From the NCBI RefSeq assembly GCF_028416635.1, contig NZ_CP114013.1, positions 1,612,001 through 1,676,000 of the forward strand: 64,000 bases of DNA. The letters run 5' to 3'. Position numbers and translations under genes: made by a program. Below are positions 49,829 to 58,062 of this stretch, in pieces. Below the pieces are notes generated by a model, which was not told where the DNA came from, ran no database searches, and was given only the letters and a program-made list of their open reading frames with translations. This stretch comes from Baekduia alba (lineage in GTDB: Bacteria; Actinomycetota; Thermoleophilia; Solirubrobacterales; Solirubrobacteraceae). Position 1 is the stretch's first letter, and each line of letters starts with the position of its first letter.

Positions 49829-50230
49829 ATGCTCTTCGGCAAGGAACACATCGAACGCTACGAGGCGACCGACGGGGAGGAGGGCCACGACTGGGAGAAC
49901 ACCCAGACGTTGATCCTGACCACCACCGGCGCCAAGTCCGGTGAGGAGCGCAAGGCGCCGCTCATCTACGGCGAGCACGACGGCACCTACCTGATCGTCG
50001 CCTCCAAGGGCGGCGACCCCAAGCCGCCGGCGTGGTACGTCAACCTCCAGAACGATCCGCAGGCCGAGATCCAGGTCTGGGGCGAGAAGTTCCCGGTCAC
50101 GGCGCGCGACGCCACGCCGGAGGAGAAGCCCGAGCTCTGGACGATCATGACCGGCCACTGGCCCGCCTACGACGAGTACCAGACCAAGACCGACCGGGAG
50201 ATCCCGGTCGTGGTCCTGGAACGCGCCTAG
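49829..50230 (+). CDS. Deazaflavin(F420)-dependent nitroreductase-family protein
   Basis: A 133-aa split-beta-barrel protein of the Ddn family. The family core is [20 protein letters not shown], then [20 protein letters not shown] and the helix near DYDEYQ-type residues. Members reduce quinones or nitro compounds with F420H2. It begins 11 bp after the hybrid kinase gene and is probably cotranscribed. Homology to F420 users fits an actinobacterial host. The substrate is unknown. Confidence 0.88.
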   Translation: MLFGKEHIERYEATDGEEGHDWENTQTLILTTTGAKSGEERKAPLIYGEHDGTYLIVASKGGDPKPPAWYVNLQNDPQAEIQVWGEKFPVTARDATPEEKPELWTIMTGHWPAYDEYQTKTDREIPVVVLERA

Positions 50231-50238
50231 GCCATCAT

Positions 50239-51660
50239 CTAGGCCTCCGCCCGCGCCGCGGCCGGCTCCCGTGCCGGTCGCAGCACGAGCGCGGCCACGC
50301 CGGCGGCGACCGCCACGCCGCCGGCGGCGAGCGCGAAGCCGAGGTGGTAGCCGCCCAGCAGCGCGTCGGCCGCGGAGTGGCCGGAGCGCCGCAGCGCGCC
50401 CGTGCGCTCGTCGGCGACCGCGCCGACGACCGCCAGGCCGGTGGCGCTGGCGATGTACATGGTCACGTTGACGATGCCCGACGCGACGCCCGCGTCGGCC
50501 GGCGGGACGTCGGCGAGCGCCATCGTCAGGATCGGCACGAACGACAGGCCGGCGCCGAGGCCGATGAGGACCATCGCGGCCAGGACGAGCGGCGCGTAGG
50601 CGACGTCGGCCGACGCGAGCGCCAGCAGGACCAGGCCGCCGAAGGTCGCGGCCATCCCGGCCAGCAGCGTCGCGCGCGGGCCGAAGCGCGCGACGACCTT
50701 CGCGGTCGTGCCGAGCGACAGCGCCGCGACCGTGAGCGTCTGCGGCAGGAACGCCACGCCGGTCGTCAGCGGCCCGAGGCCGCGGGCGCGCTCGAAGTAC
50801 AGGGCGCCGAGGAAGAAGCTCGCGTACAGGCCGACGCCGAGCGCCGCCCGGACCGCGCTGGCGCGCATCAGGCTGCCGATCGCCAGGACGCGACCGGGCA
50901 GGATCGGGTGCTCGATGCGGCGCTCCCAGACGGCGAAGGCCACCAGCAGCGCGATCGACGCGGCGGCGAGGCCGAGCGTCGAGCCCGACAGCCAGCCATG
51001 GTCGGGCGCCTTGACGATCGCGTAGACGCCGAGCATCGTCGCGACGGTCACGAGCGCGGCGCCGAGCAGGTCCATCGTCCCCTCGCCGCGCTGGCCGGTC
51101 TCGGCGACGACGCGCGCGCCGAGCCCGACGGTCGCGATCCCGATCGGCAGGTTGATGAGGAAGATCCAGTGCCAGCTCGCCGCGTCGATCAGCGCCCCGC
51201 CGGCCAGCAGCCCGAGCGAGCCGCCGCCGACCGAGACGAAGATGTAGGCGCTCATCGCGCGGGCGCGCTCGTCGGGGTCCGGGAACTCGACGGTGATCAG
51301 CGCGAGGATCGCGGCGGAGGCCAGCGCGCCGCCCACGCCCTGCAGGAAGCGGGCGGCGACGAGCACGACCTGGCCGTCGGCCGCCGCGCAGGCGGCCGAG
51401 GCGGCGGTGAAGAGCAGCACGCCGGCCAGGAAGACGCGGCGGCGGCCGAACAGGTCGCCGAGCCGGCCGGCGACCAGCAGGAACGACCCGTAGGCGATCA
51501 GGTAGGCGTTGATGACCCAGGTCAGGTCGGCGGGGGAGAAGTGGAGGTCGCGCCCGATGTCGCCGAGCGCGACGTTCACCACCGTCGTGTCGAGGATCAC
51601 CATGAGCTGGGCGAGGAGGACGACGGCCAGGGCGGCGTATCGGCGGTCGATGGAGGTCAT
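50239..51660 (-). CDS. MFS drug exporter, DHA2-type
   Basis: A 473-aa exporter with about 14 helices: ILDTTVVNVALGDIGRDL (motif D1), GRLGDLFGRRRVFLAG (motif A) and a central GGGSLGLLAGGALIDAASWHWIF motif C region. ATG 51660 (MTSIDRRYAALA) was chosen; an upstream in-frame extension runs through the operator DNA and is Thr/Ile-rich with poor codon bias. A divergent MarR gene 74 bp away is its likely repressor. Confidence 0.92.
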   Translation of the reverse strand: MTSIDRRYAALAVVLLAQLMVILDTTVVNVALGDIGRDLHFSPADLTWVINAYLIAYGSFLLVAGRLGDLFGRRRVFLAGVLLFTAASAACAAADGQVVLVAARFLQGVGGALASAAILALITVEFPDPDERARAMSAYIFVSVGGGSLGLLAGGALIDAASWHWIFLINLPIGIATVGLGARVVAETGQRGEGTMDLLGAALVTVATMLGVYAIVKAPDHGWLSGSTLGLAAASIALLVAFAVWERRIEHPILPGRVLAIGSLMRASAVRAALGVGLYASFFLGALYFERARGLGPLTTGVAFLPQTLTVAALSLGTTAKVVARFGPRATLLAGMAATFGGLVLLALASADVAYAPLVLAAMVLIGLGAGLSFVPILTMALADVPPADAGVASGIVNVTMYIASATGLAVVGAVADERTGALRRSGHSAADALLGGYHLGFALAAGGVAVAAGVAALVLRPAREPAAARAEA

Positions 51661-51673
51661 ATGGATCGTCACC

Positions 51674-51720
51674 GTAACAGTGATGATCTTAATTTCAAGG
51701 ACGATCGTCGTCGTTGTTAC
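51674..51720. promoter_or_regulatory. Inverted repeat operator of the MFS/MarR pair
   Basis: GTAACA at 51674-51679 and TGTTAC at 51715-51720 are perfect inverted arms; the similarity extends inward (GTAACA-n2-GA-n-GA-n-ATC type). The spacer is AT-rich (ttaatttcaagg). They lie in the gap between divergent starts, as expected for MarR control. Confidence 0.45.
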
Positions 51721-51733
51721 CATCCCGGCCTCG

Positions 51734-52159
51734 ATGTCCCACGCCACCACGTCCGGGTCGATCGCGCTGCTGATGCGCGTGTCGCGGCGCGCCTACCGGC
51801 TGGTGCGCGCCAACGAGGACGTCCTCGGGATGAAGTTGAAGTCGTTCATCGCGCTGAACTACCTGCGCGAGGAGGACCCCGTCACGCAGCGGGCGCTCGG
51901 CGACACGCTGATGCTCGACGCCAACAACTGCGTCCTGCTGCTCAACGAGCTCGAGGAGCACGACTGGGTCCGGCGCGTGCGCGATCCGACCGACCGCCGG
52001 CGCCACATCGTGCAGATGACGCCGGCCGGCGTGAAGGCGCTGGCGCGGGCCGAGCAGGCGCTCGACACGCTCGAGGACGACGTGCTGACGGGGCTCGACG
52101 ACGGCGATCGCGCGGCGCTGCAAGGCCTGCTCCGCCAGGCTGCCGACGGCTGGGCCTGA
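51734..52159 (+). CDS. MarR-family regulator divergent from MFS exporter
   Basis: A 141-aa winged-helix regulator: the dimerisation helix SIALLMRVSRRAYRL, recognition region TQRALGDTLMLDANNCVLLLNELEEHDWVRR and wing DPTDRRRHIVQMTPAG. It is the standard length for MarR. It lies divergent to an efflux pump with an inverted-repeat operator between them, so it probably represses both until a ligand binds. Confidence 0.9.
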   Translation: MSHATTSGSIALLMRVSRRAYRLVRANEDVLGMKLKSFIALNYLREEDPVTQRALGDTLMLDANNCVLLLNELEEHDWVRRVRDPTDRRRHIVQMTPAGVKALARAEQALDTLEDDVLTGLDDGDRAALQGLLRQAADGWA

Positions 52160-52215
52160 CAACCTCGCCCGCAGGGGTGGCGCACAGCGGTTGTTCGTGC
52201 AACCATGCTGGTCTC

Positions 52216-52722
52216 GTGTCCACCACCACGACTGTTCCGGCCGTAGCGACCGGCGCTCTGGACGATCGCGAGCTGCGCGCCTGGCGCGGCCTGCTGCGCG
52301 TCCACGCCACGCTGTCCAAGGCCCTCGACAACCAGCTCGACCGCGAGCACGACCTCCCGCTGACGTCCTACGAGGTGCTGCTGTACCTCGCCGACGCCGA
52401 GGAGCAGAAGATGCGGATGTGCGACCTCGCGTCGTCCGTGATCCTCAGCCGCAGCGGGCTCACGCGCCTGGTCGACCGCCTCGAGCGCGACGGCCTGCTC
52501 GTCCGCGAGTCCTGCGCCAGCGACGCCCGCGGCGCCTTCGCGAAGCTGACGCCGGCCGGCCGCGAGAAGCTGACCGCCGCCCGCGAGACCCACCTCGCGA
52601 ACGTCCGCGCGCTCTTCCTGGACCACCTCACGCCCGAGGAGCAGGACGTGCTGGGCGATGTGTGGGCACGCGTGCTGCCCGGCGCCGGCGCGGCAGCCGG
52701 CACCGACGACTGCGGCTGCTGA
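52216..52722 (+). CDS. Second MarR-family regulator
   Basis: A 168-aa MarR protein: LRVHATLSKALDNQLDREHDLPLTSYEVLLYLADA (dimerisation and first helices, about residues 24-58), then LASSVILSRSGLTRLVDRLERDGLL and the wing CASDARGAFAKLTPAGREKL. Cysteines lie at the recognition helix end (RESCASD) and in the C-terminal CGC, so redox sensing is possible. GTG 52216 was chosen. Its target is not obvious; it is on the same strand 56 bp after the first MarR. Confidence 0.88.
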   Translation: MSTTTTVPAVATGALDDRELRAWRGLLRVHATLSKALDNQLDREHDLPLTSYEVLLYLADAEEQKMRMCDLASSVILSRSGLTRLVDRLERDGLLVRESCASDARGAFAKLTPAGREKLTAARETHLANVRALFLDHLTPEEQDVLGDVWARVLPGAGAAAGTDDCGC

Positions 52723-52858
52723 GGACGATCTGCGGGCCGCCCGCCCGCGCCTGATGGTCGCCAACGCGCTTCACGTGCTGGCGCACGCCGACGCTGCGCC
52801 GGCGACGTCAGCCACGACCGTGCGGGCCGCAGGATCGCCCTCCCGATGTTCACCGGTC

Positions 52859-52864
52859 TAGAGT
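52859..52864 (+). promoter_or_regulatory. Candidate -10 element of the DUF4097-like gene
   Basis: TAGAGT ends six bases before the GTG at 52871, predicting a leaderless mRNA for the three-gene sensor operon. Confidence 0.4.
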
Positions 52865-52870
52865 TGCGCC

Positions 52871-53608
52871 GTGCCCGGTACGCCCCGCGCCGCTCGCTTC
52901 TCGCCGTGGGGACTTCTCGTCGCCGCGTGCGCGGCGGTGCTCGGCGTGGTCGCGCTCGGGCTGCTGGTGTGGTCGCTGGCGTCCTCGGAGGAGCGCTCGG
53001 TCTCCTACAGCGTCAAGGGCGCGTTGGCGGGTGTGTCGCTGGATCTGGCCGGCGCCGACGTCGAGGTGCTCGGCGGCGGGCGGGCGGTCGCGGTCTCGGT
53101 CAGCCATGTCGACCGCTTCGGCTTCGGCCACGGCCCGACCGCGCAGCGGACGATCGCGTCGGGCATGTTCAACGTCCGCTCGCGCTGCCCGCACACGATC
53201 CTGCACGGGTGCTCGGTGCGTTACCGCGTCGTCGTGCCCGACAACGTCCCGCTGGCGATTCGCACGACGAGCGGCTCGGTGCGCTTCCGCGGCTACCGCG
53301 GATCGGCGAGGATCACCACCGCGCGCGGGGACATCGACATCGCCGGCTTCTGCGGGTTCTCCCTGCAGGCGCGCGCCGACCGCGGCGGCGACATCAGCGC
53401 CACGACCGCGTGCCCGCCGCCGCAGCTGTCGCTGCGCACGACGACCGGCACGGTCCACGCGCGTGTGCCCGGCGGGCGCTACCGGATCGACGCGTCGACG
53501 TCGGGCGGCGAGCCCACGATCCGCGGCGTCACCGCCGACCCCGGCGCGCCGTTCGCGATCCAGGCGCTGAGCGGGTCGGGCGCCGTTAGCGTGGAGCGCG
53601 GGTCGTGA
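52871..53608 (+). CDS. DUF4097-like membrane-anchored beta-strand-rich protein
   Basis: A 245-aa protein with one N-terminal helix (about residues 12-37) and an exported beta-helical part of DUF4097 type. Short strands repeat, as in YRVVVPDNVPLAIRTTSGSVRF, RITTARGDIDIAGF and SLRTTTGTVHARVPGGRYRIDASTSGG. Such proteins often sit beside envelope-stress sensors. The TGA overlaps the GTG of the downstream histidine kinase gene, so it may work with that kinase. Confidence 0.75.
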   Translation: MPGTPRAARFSPWGLLVAACAAVLGVVALGLLVWSLASSEERSVSYSVKGALAGVSLDLAGADVEVLGGGRAVAVSVSHVDRFGFGHGPTAQRTIASGMFNVRSRCPHTILHGCSVRYRVVVPDNVPLAIRTTSGSVRFRGYRGSARITTARGDIDIAGFCGFSLQARADRGGDISATTACPPPQLSLRTTTGTVHARVPGGRYRIDASTSGGEPTIRGVTADPGAPFAIQALSGSGAVSVERGS

Positions 53609-55155
53609 TCGCCGCGCTGGCCCTGCCGCGGCGCGCCGGGCGCGCGACGATGACCGCGGCGTTCATCGGGACGACGGTGCCGATCGCGGTGTTCGGCGTC
53701 GCGGCGCTCCTGGTGGTCGCGGTCGGCGCGCTGCTGTGCCTCGTCGGCGTGGGCCTGCCGCTGCTGCTCGCCGGCGTCGGCGTGTGCCGGCGCGCGGTCC
53801 GGCTGGAGCGCCGCGCCGCCAACCGCTTCCTCGGGGCGCACATCCCGCCGGTCCACATCGGGGTGCGCGCGACGATCGGCGACCCGTGGCGCCGCGCGCG
53901 CGACACGCTGCGCGATCCCGGGCTGCAGCGGCTCATCCTGCGGCTGGCGGTGGCGCCGTTGATGACGGTCGTCGGCGTCGTCGCCGGCTTCGCGCTCGTC
54001 GCGCTGACGGCGTGGCTCGTCAAGCTCGGCGTGGAGGCGGTCGCGGGGCTGGGCGACTTCGACTATGCCGGGCCGGTCGCGTTCGGCCCGGCCGCGGGCA
54101 TCGCGCTCCTCGCGCTGGCGCTGCCCAGCGCGGTGCTGGCGCTCGCGGTGCTCGACGGCCTCAACGACCCGCTGCGCGCGCTGACCTACCGGCTGCTCGT
54201 CCCGCGCGCCGATCTCGGCGCGCCGGTGCGCGAGCTGCTGGCCGAGTCGCTCGGCGACCACTCCGTGGCGATCGCCTACTGGCTGCCGGACCGCGAGATG
54301 TTCGTCGACGAGACCGGTCGCCGCGTCGCCCTGCCGGACCCGGCCTCCGGCCGCACCTGGACCGCGGTCGAGCGCGACGGCCGGCCGGTCGCGGCGATCG
54401 TGCACGACGCGGCGCTGGACACGACGAGCGAGCTCGTGCAGGCCGCGGCGGCCGCGTCCTCGCTGGCGATCGACAACGAGCGCCTGAAGGCCGACCTGCG
54501 CGCACGGGTCGACGAGCTGCGCGTGTCGCGCTTGCGGATCGTCGAGGCGACCGACTCGGCGCGCCGGCGCATCGAGCGCGACCTCCACGACGGCGCCCAG
54601 CAGCAGCTCGTCGCGCTGGCGCTGGAGCTGAGGCTCCTGCGCGGCCGCGTGGGCGACGAGCCCGAGGTCGTCGCGATGGTCGACGGGCTCAGCGAGCGGC
54701 TGGCCAGCGCGCTGGCCGAGCTGCGCGAGCTGGCGCGCGGCATCCACCCGTCGATCCTCAGCGAGCAGGGCCTGGCACCGGCGATCGACGCGCTGGCCGA
54801 CCGCGCGCCGGTCGACGTGCGTGCCGAGGTCAGCGTGGAGGAGCGCCTCGCCGAGCCGGTCGAGGCCGCCGCGTACTTCGTCGTCGCCGAGGCGCTGACC
54901 AACGTCGTCAAGTACGCGCGCGCGTCCGGCGTGGACGTCGCGGTGCGGCGCACGTCCGACGCCGTGCTGGTCGACGTCGCCGACGACGGCGTCGGCGGCG
55001 TGGACGTCGCGGCCGGCAGCGGCCTGCGCGGCCTGCAGGACCGGCTCGCCGCGGTCGACGGCGAGCTGGACATCGAGAGCCCGCCCGGCGGCGGCACGAG
55101 GCTCCGGGCGCGGATCCCGGTGGCGGTCGTGGAGATCGAGGAGACGAGCGCATGA
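53605..55155 (+). CDS. Sensor histidine kinase, NarL/LiaS (HisKA_3) type
   Basis: A 516-aa kinase with about four N-terminal helices (residues 15-60 and 110-190), a GAF/PAS-like region, then HisKA_3 with H328 (ERDLHDGAQQQLVALAL) and a HATPase with VVAEALTNVVKYA, DVADDGVGG and GLRGLQDRL. This class normally phosphorylates LuxR-type response regulators; none is in the window. It overlaps both the DUF4097-like gene and the binding-protein gene, so the three form a coupled unit. Confidence 0.92.
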   Translation: MIAALALPRRAGRATMTAAFIGTTVPIAVFGVAALLVVAVGALLCLVGVGLPLLLAGVGVCRRAVRLERRAANRFLGAHIPPVHIGVRATIGDPWRRARDTLRDPGLQRLILRLAVAPLMTVVGVVAGFALVALTAWLVKLGVEAVAGLGDFDYAGPVAFGPAAGIALLALALPSAVLALAVLDGLNDPLRALTYRLLVPRADLGAPVRELLAESLGDHSVAIAYWLPDREMFVDETGRRVALPDPASGRTWTAVERDGRPVAAIVHDAALDTTSELVQAAAAASSLAIDNERLKADLRARVDELRVSRLRIVEATDSARRRIERDLHDGAQQQLVALALELRLLRGRVGDEPEVVAMVDGLSERLASALAELRELARGIHPSILSEQGLAPAIDALADRAPVDVRAEVSVEERLAEPVEAAAYFVVAEALTNVVKYARASGVDVAVRRTSDAVLVDVADDGVGGVDVAAGSGLRGLQDRLAAVDGELDIESPPGGGTRLRARIPVAVVEIEETSA

Positions 55156-56183
55156 GGCGCGTCGCGTTGTTGATGGTGTCGGTCCTGGTCGGCATGCTGC
55201 TCGCCGGCTGCGGCAGCAAGACCAAGGTCGACGAGGGCCCGGTCACGGTGGCGGGCGGGACGGCGACGACGCCGTCGGGCGGCGCCGAGGCCGGCGCGCC
55301 CGACATGCCCGGCGGGACGCGCGCCGTCCGGATCGCCGTCGTCACCCATGGCCAGGCCTCGAGCCCGTTCTGGGCGATCGTGCGCAACGGCGTCGAGGCC
55401 GCCGGCCGGCAGATGGACGCGGTGATCTCCTACAAGGCGCCCGACGTCTACAGCCTCGACCACATGGTGGGGTTGATCGACCAGGCGGTGGTGTCCAAGC
55501 CCGACGGGTTGGTGGTGTCCTTGCCCGAGCCGGGGCTGGCGCCCGCGGTCCGGCGCGCGGTGAAGGCCGGGATCCCGACCGTCACCATCAACTCGGGCAG
55601 CGACATGTACAAGAAGCTCGGCGTGCTGGCGCACGTCGGCCAGCCCGAGGGCGAGGCGGGCTTCAAGTCCGGTGAGCGGTTGGCCAGGCGGGGCGTGCGG
55701 CGCGCGCTGTGCGTCAACCTCCTGATCCCCAACGTGGGCCTCGACGCGCGCTGCGCCGGCCTGGCGCGGGCGATGCGCGCGGCGGGCGGCCGCTCGACGG
55801 TCGTCCGGATCGACGACCAGTCGCCTTCGGCGCCGCAGGAGATCGCCGCGGCGGTCGCGGACGACAAGGCCGACGGCGTGCTGGCCATGAACTCGCTCAG
55901 CGGCGTCGCGGCGACCAAGGGCCTGGCCGGCGACAGCGGCGTCCTGATCGGCACCTTCGACCTCGGGCCCGACGTGCTGACCGCCGTCAAGGACGGCAAG
56001 CTCGCCTTCGCCGTCGACCAGCAGGCCTACCTCCAGGGCTACCTGCCGGTCGTCCTGCTCGCCGAGCGCGCCCGCTACGGCCTGTTCCCGGCCCAGGGAG
56101 ACGTCATCCCGACCGGCCCGAACTTCGTCACGAAGGGCAACGCGGCGAAGGCCATCCAGCTCTCCTCGCGCTCTATTCGCTGA
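55152..56183 (+). CDS. Ribose-type periplasmic-binding lipoprotein
   Basis: A 343-aa lipoprotein (lipobox LAGC, about residue 20) with a Peripla_BP_4 fold. It shows RIAVVTHGQASSPFWAIVRNGVEAAGRQMDAVI, LVVSLPEPGLAPAVRRAVKAGIPTVTINSG, GVLAMNSLSGVAATKGL and a hinge LAFAVDQQAYLQGYLPVVLL. ABC importer partners are absent. Its ATG overlaps the stop of a histidine kinase gene, so it probably presents a bound ligand (sugar or autoinducer-like) to that kinase. It overlaps the convergent nadK by 11 bp. Confidence 0.9.
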   Translation: MRRVALLMVSVLVGMLLAGCGSKTKVDEGPVTVAGGTATTPSGGAEAGAPDMPGGTRAVRIAVVTHGQASSPFWAIVRNGVEAAGRQMDAVISYKAPDVYSLDHMVGLIDQAVVSKPDGLVVSLPEPGLAPAVRRAVKAGIPTVTINSGSDMYKKLGVLAHVGQPEGEAGFKSGERLARRGVRRALCVNLLIPNVGLDARCAGLARAMRAAGGRSTVVRIDDQSPSAPQEIAAAVADDKADGVLAMNSLSGVAATKGLAGDSGVLIGTFDLGPDVLTAVKDGKLAFAVDQQAYLQGYLPVVLLAERARYGLFPAQGDVIPTGPNFVTKGNAAKAIQLSSRSIR

Positions 56184-57072
56184 GGACGGCGCCCTCGGCA
56201 GCCTCCCGGTCGTCACGGGCCAGCACGCGGGGGCTGTCGGTGATGATGCGGCGGCGGCGCAGGCCGGCGAGGGTGCGCTCGGCGTCGTCGAAGCGCACGA
56301 GCGTCGCGTAGTCCTCGCGCCAGCTCGTCTCGATCGCGTGCGGCTCGAAGTCCTTGATCTGGCCGTCGAACTCGATGCGCGCGCCGCCGTGGCCGCCTTC
56401 GACGGCGATCCGGACGCTGCTGCGGACCCCGACGACGAGCGGCGGCGTCGAGCCGCCGTGCGCGGCCACGGGCGTGATCACGATCGCCTCGGTCCCGGTC
56501 GCGAGGATCGGGCCGCCCGCGGCCATCGTGTAGGCGCTGGAGCCCAGCGGCGTGGCGATCACGACGCCATCGCCCGCGAAGCGGACGTAGAGCTCGCCGT
56601 CGACGTAGACGCCGATGACCACCTGGTTGGCGCCCCGGCGGACGACGACGAGGTCGTTGATCGCGATGTACGGGACCTTGCCGTCGACGCTCACGCCGAC
56701 GCCGGGCAGCGCGCGACGGTGCCAGTCGCCGGCGGCCATCCGGTCCAGCGCGCCTTCGACGTCGTCGGCCGACGTCGCGGTCAGCGCGCCGAGGCTGCCG
56801 CACGCGATCCCGAGCACCGGCTTGGCGTGCGGGGCGGCTGCGTGCAGCGCCGCGAGCGTCGTGCCGTCGCCGCCCAGCGCGACGACCAGGTCGACCGTCG
56901 CGGCGTCGCCCGGCGGCGCGACGACGCGGTCCTGGCCGGCGATCGGGACCTGCACCAGCTCGGCGCCGTGCCGCTGCGTCCAGGCCTCGAGCGCGGCGAG
57001 CGCGCCGAGCAGCGGGCGGTGCGGGTGCACCACCAGCCCGATGCGGTCGATCGGCCCGCCGGCCAGGCTCAT
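56173..57072 (-). CDS. nadK: NAD kinase
   Basis: A 299-aa kinase making NADP from NAD. It has the GGDGT motif (DLVVALGGDGTTLAAL), the NAD-binding loop GIACGSLGALT, AINDLVVVRRG, the GDGVVIATPLGSSAYTMAAGGPI segment and the C-terminal IEFDGQIKDF. ATG 57072 gives the normal family length and overlaps the aldo-keto reductase stop (ATGA). An NADP maker coupled to an NADP-using AKR is functionally sensible. Confidence 0.93.
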   Translation of the reverse strand: MSLAGGPIDRIGLVVHPHRPLLGALAALEAWTQRHGAELVQVPIAGQDRVVAPPGDAATVDLVVALGGDGTTLAALHAAAPHAKPVLGIACGSLGALTATSADDVEGALDRMAAGDWHRRALPGVGVSVDGKVPYIAINDLVVVRRGANQVVIGVYVDGELYVRFAGDGVVIATPLGSSAYTMAAGGPILATGTEAIVITPVAAHGGSTPPLVVGVRSSVRIAVEGGHGGARIEFDGQIKDFEPHAIETSWREDYATLVRFDDAERTLAGLRRRRIITDSPRVLARDDREAAEGAVLSE

Positions 57073-58016
57073 GCGCTGGCCGTCGCGCCGGAGAGCTGGT
57101 CCACCTCGGCCTCGGTCAGCTCGAGGGTGTTGACCGGCAGGAGCTCGTCCAGCTGCTCGACCGTGCGCGCGCTGGCGATGGGGGAGGCCACGTGCGGCTG
57201 CGCGGCCAGCCACGCGAGCGCGACCGCGGCGACCGGCGCGTCGTGCGCGGCCGCGACGGCGTCGAGTGCGTCCAGGATCGCGACCGCGTCCGGGCGCTCC
57301 AGGTACTTCCCCGCAGCGCCGGCGCGCGGCGAGTCGACGGCGTCGCCGTCCGGCCGGTACTTGCCGGTCAGGAAGCCCTTGGCCAGCCCGAAGTACGGGA
57401 CGACCGCGACGTCGTGCTCGGCGACGACCGGCGCCAGCGTGTCCTCGTAGCCGGTGCGCTCGACGAGGTTGTAGTGCGGCTGCAGCGCGACGTAGCGCGG
57501 CAGGCCCTTGCGGTCGGCGAGCGCGAGCGCCTCGGCCAGCCGCGGCGCGGAGTAGTTGGAGGCGCCGATCGCGCGGACCTTGCCGGCGTCGATCAGCTCG
57601 CCGAACGCGGCGAGCGTCTCCTCCAGCGGCGTGTCCTCGTCGTCCTGGTGCGCCCAGTAGAGGTCGATGTGGTCGGTCTGCAGGCGGCGCAGCGACGCGT
57701 CGGCGGCGCCGAGGATCGCGTCGCGGCCCAGGCCCTGGTTGGGCGGCAGCTGCGAGACCTTGGTGGCGACCACGAGGTCGTCGCGCCGGGCCGGGTGCTT
57801 GGCGAGCCAGGTGCCGATGATCGTCTCGGACTCGCCGCCGCCGTTGCCGTCGATCCAGGCCGAGTAGACGTCGGCGGTGTCGACGAAGTTCCCACCGCCG
57901 GCGACGTAGGCGTCGAGGACGGCGTGCGAGGCGGCCTCGTCCACGGTCCAGCCGAACACGTTGGTCCCGAGCGACAGCGTGCTGACGTCCAGGTCGCTGG
58001 CTCCGAGCTTGGTCAT
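57069..58016 (-). CDS. Aldo/keto reductase
   Basis: A 315-aa NADPH-dependent oxidoreductase of the AKR TIM-barrel family. Catalytic Asp and Tyr lie in FVDTADVYSAW, Lys in VVATKVSQLP and His in DLYWAHQDDEDTPLEETL. The C-terminal cofactor region is ASPIASARTVEQLDEL. It resembles YhdN/AKR11-type general reductases. It heads an operon with nadK. The ATG has a minus-strand TAGTTT seven bases upstream inside the AKR/tgt palindrome region. Confidence 0.92.
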   Translation of the reverse strand: MTKLGASDLDVSTLSLGTNVFGWTVDEAASHAVLDAYVAGGGNFVDTADVYSAWIDGNGGGESETIIGTWLAKHPARRDDLVVATKVSQLPPNQGLGRDAILGAADASLRRLQTDHIDLYWAHQDDEDTPLEETLAAFGELIDAGKVRAIGASNYSAPRLAEALALADRKGLPRYVALQPHYNLVERTGYEDTLAPVVAEHDVAVVPYFGLAKGFLTGKYRPDGDAVDSPRAGAAGKYLERPDAVAILDALDAVAAAHDAPVAAVALAWLAAQPHVASPIASARTVEQLDELLPVNTLELTEAEVDQLSGATASA

Positions 58017-58023
58017 GCCCTCG

Positions 58024-58053
58024 AAACTAGCGTGGCGACGCCCACGCTAGGTT
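58024..58053. promoter_or_regulatory. Bidirectional promoter with 9-bp palindrome between AKR and tgt
   Basis: CTAGCGTGG (58027-58035) and CCACGCTAG (58042-58050) are perfect 9-bp inverted arms around CGACGC. Each arm runs into a -10-like hexamer: TAGGTT (58048-58053) nine bases before the tgt ATG, and TAGTTT on the minus strand (58029-58024) seven bases before the AKR ATG. One dimeric regulator could control both. Confidence 0.55.
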
Positions 58054-58062
58054 GACGGGCCG

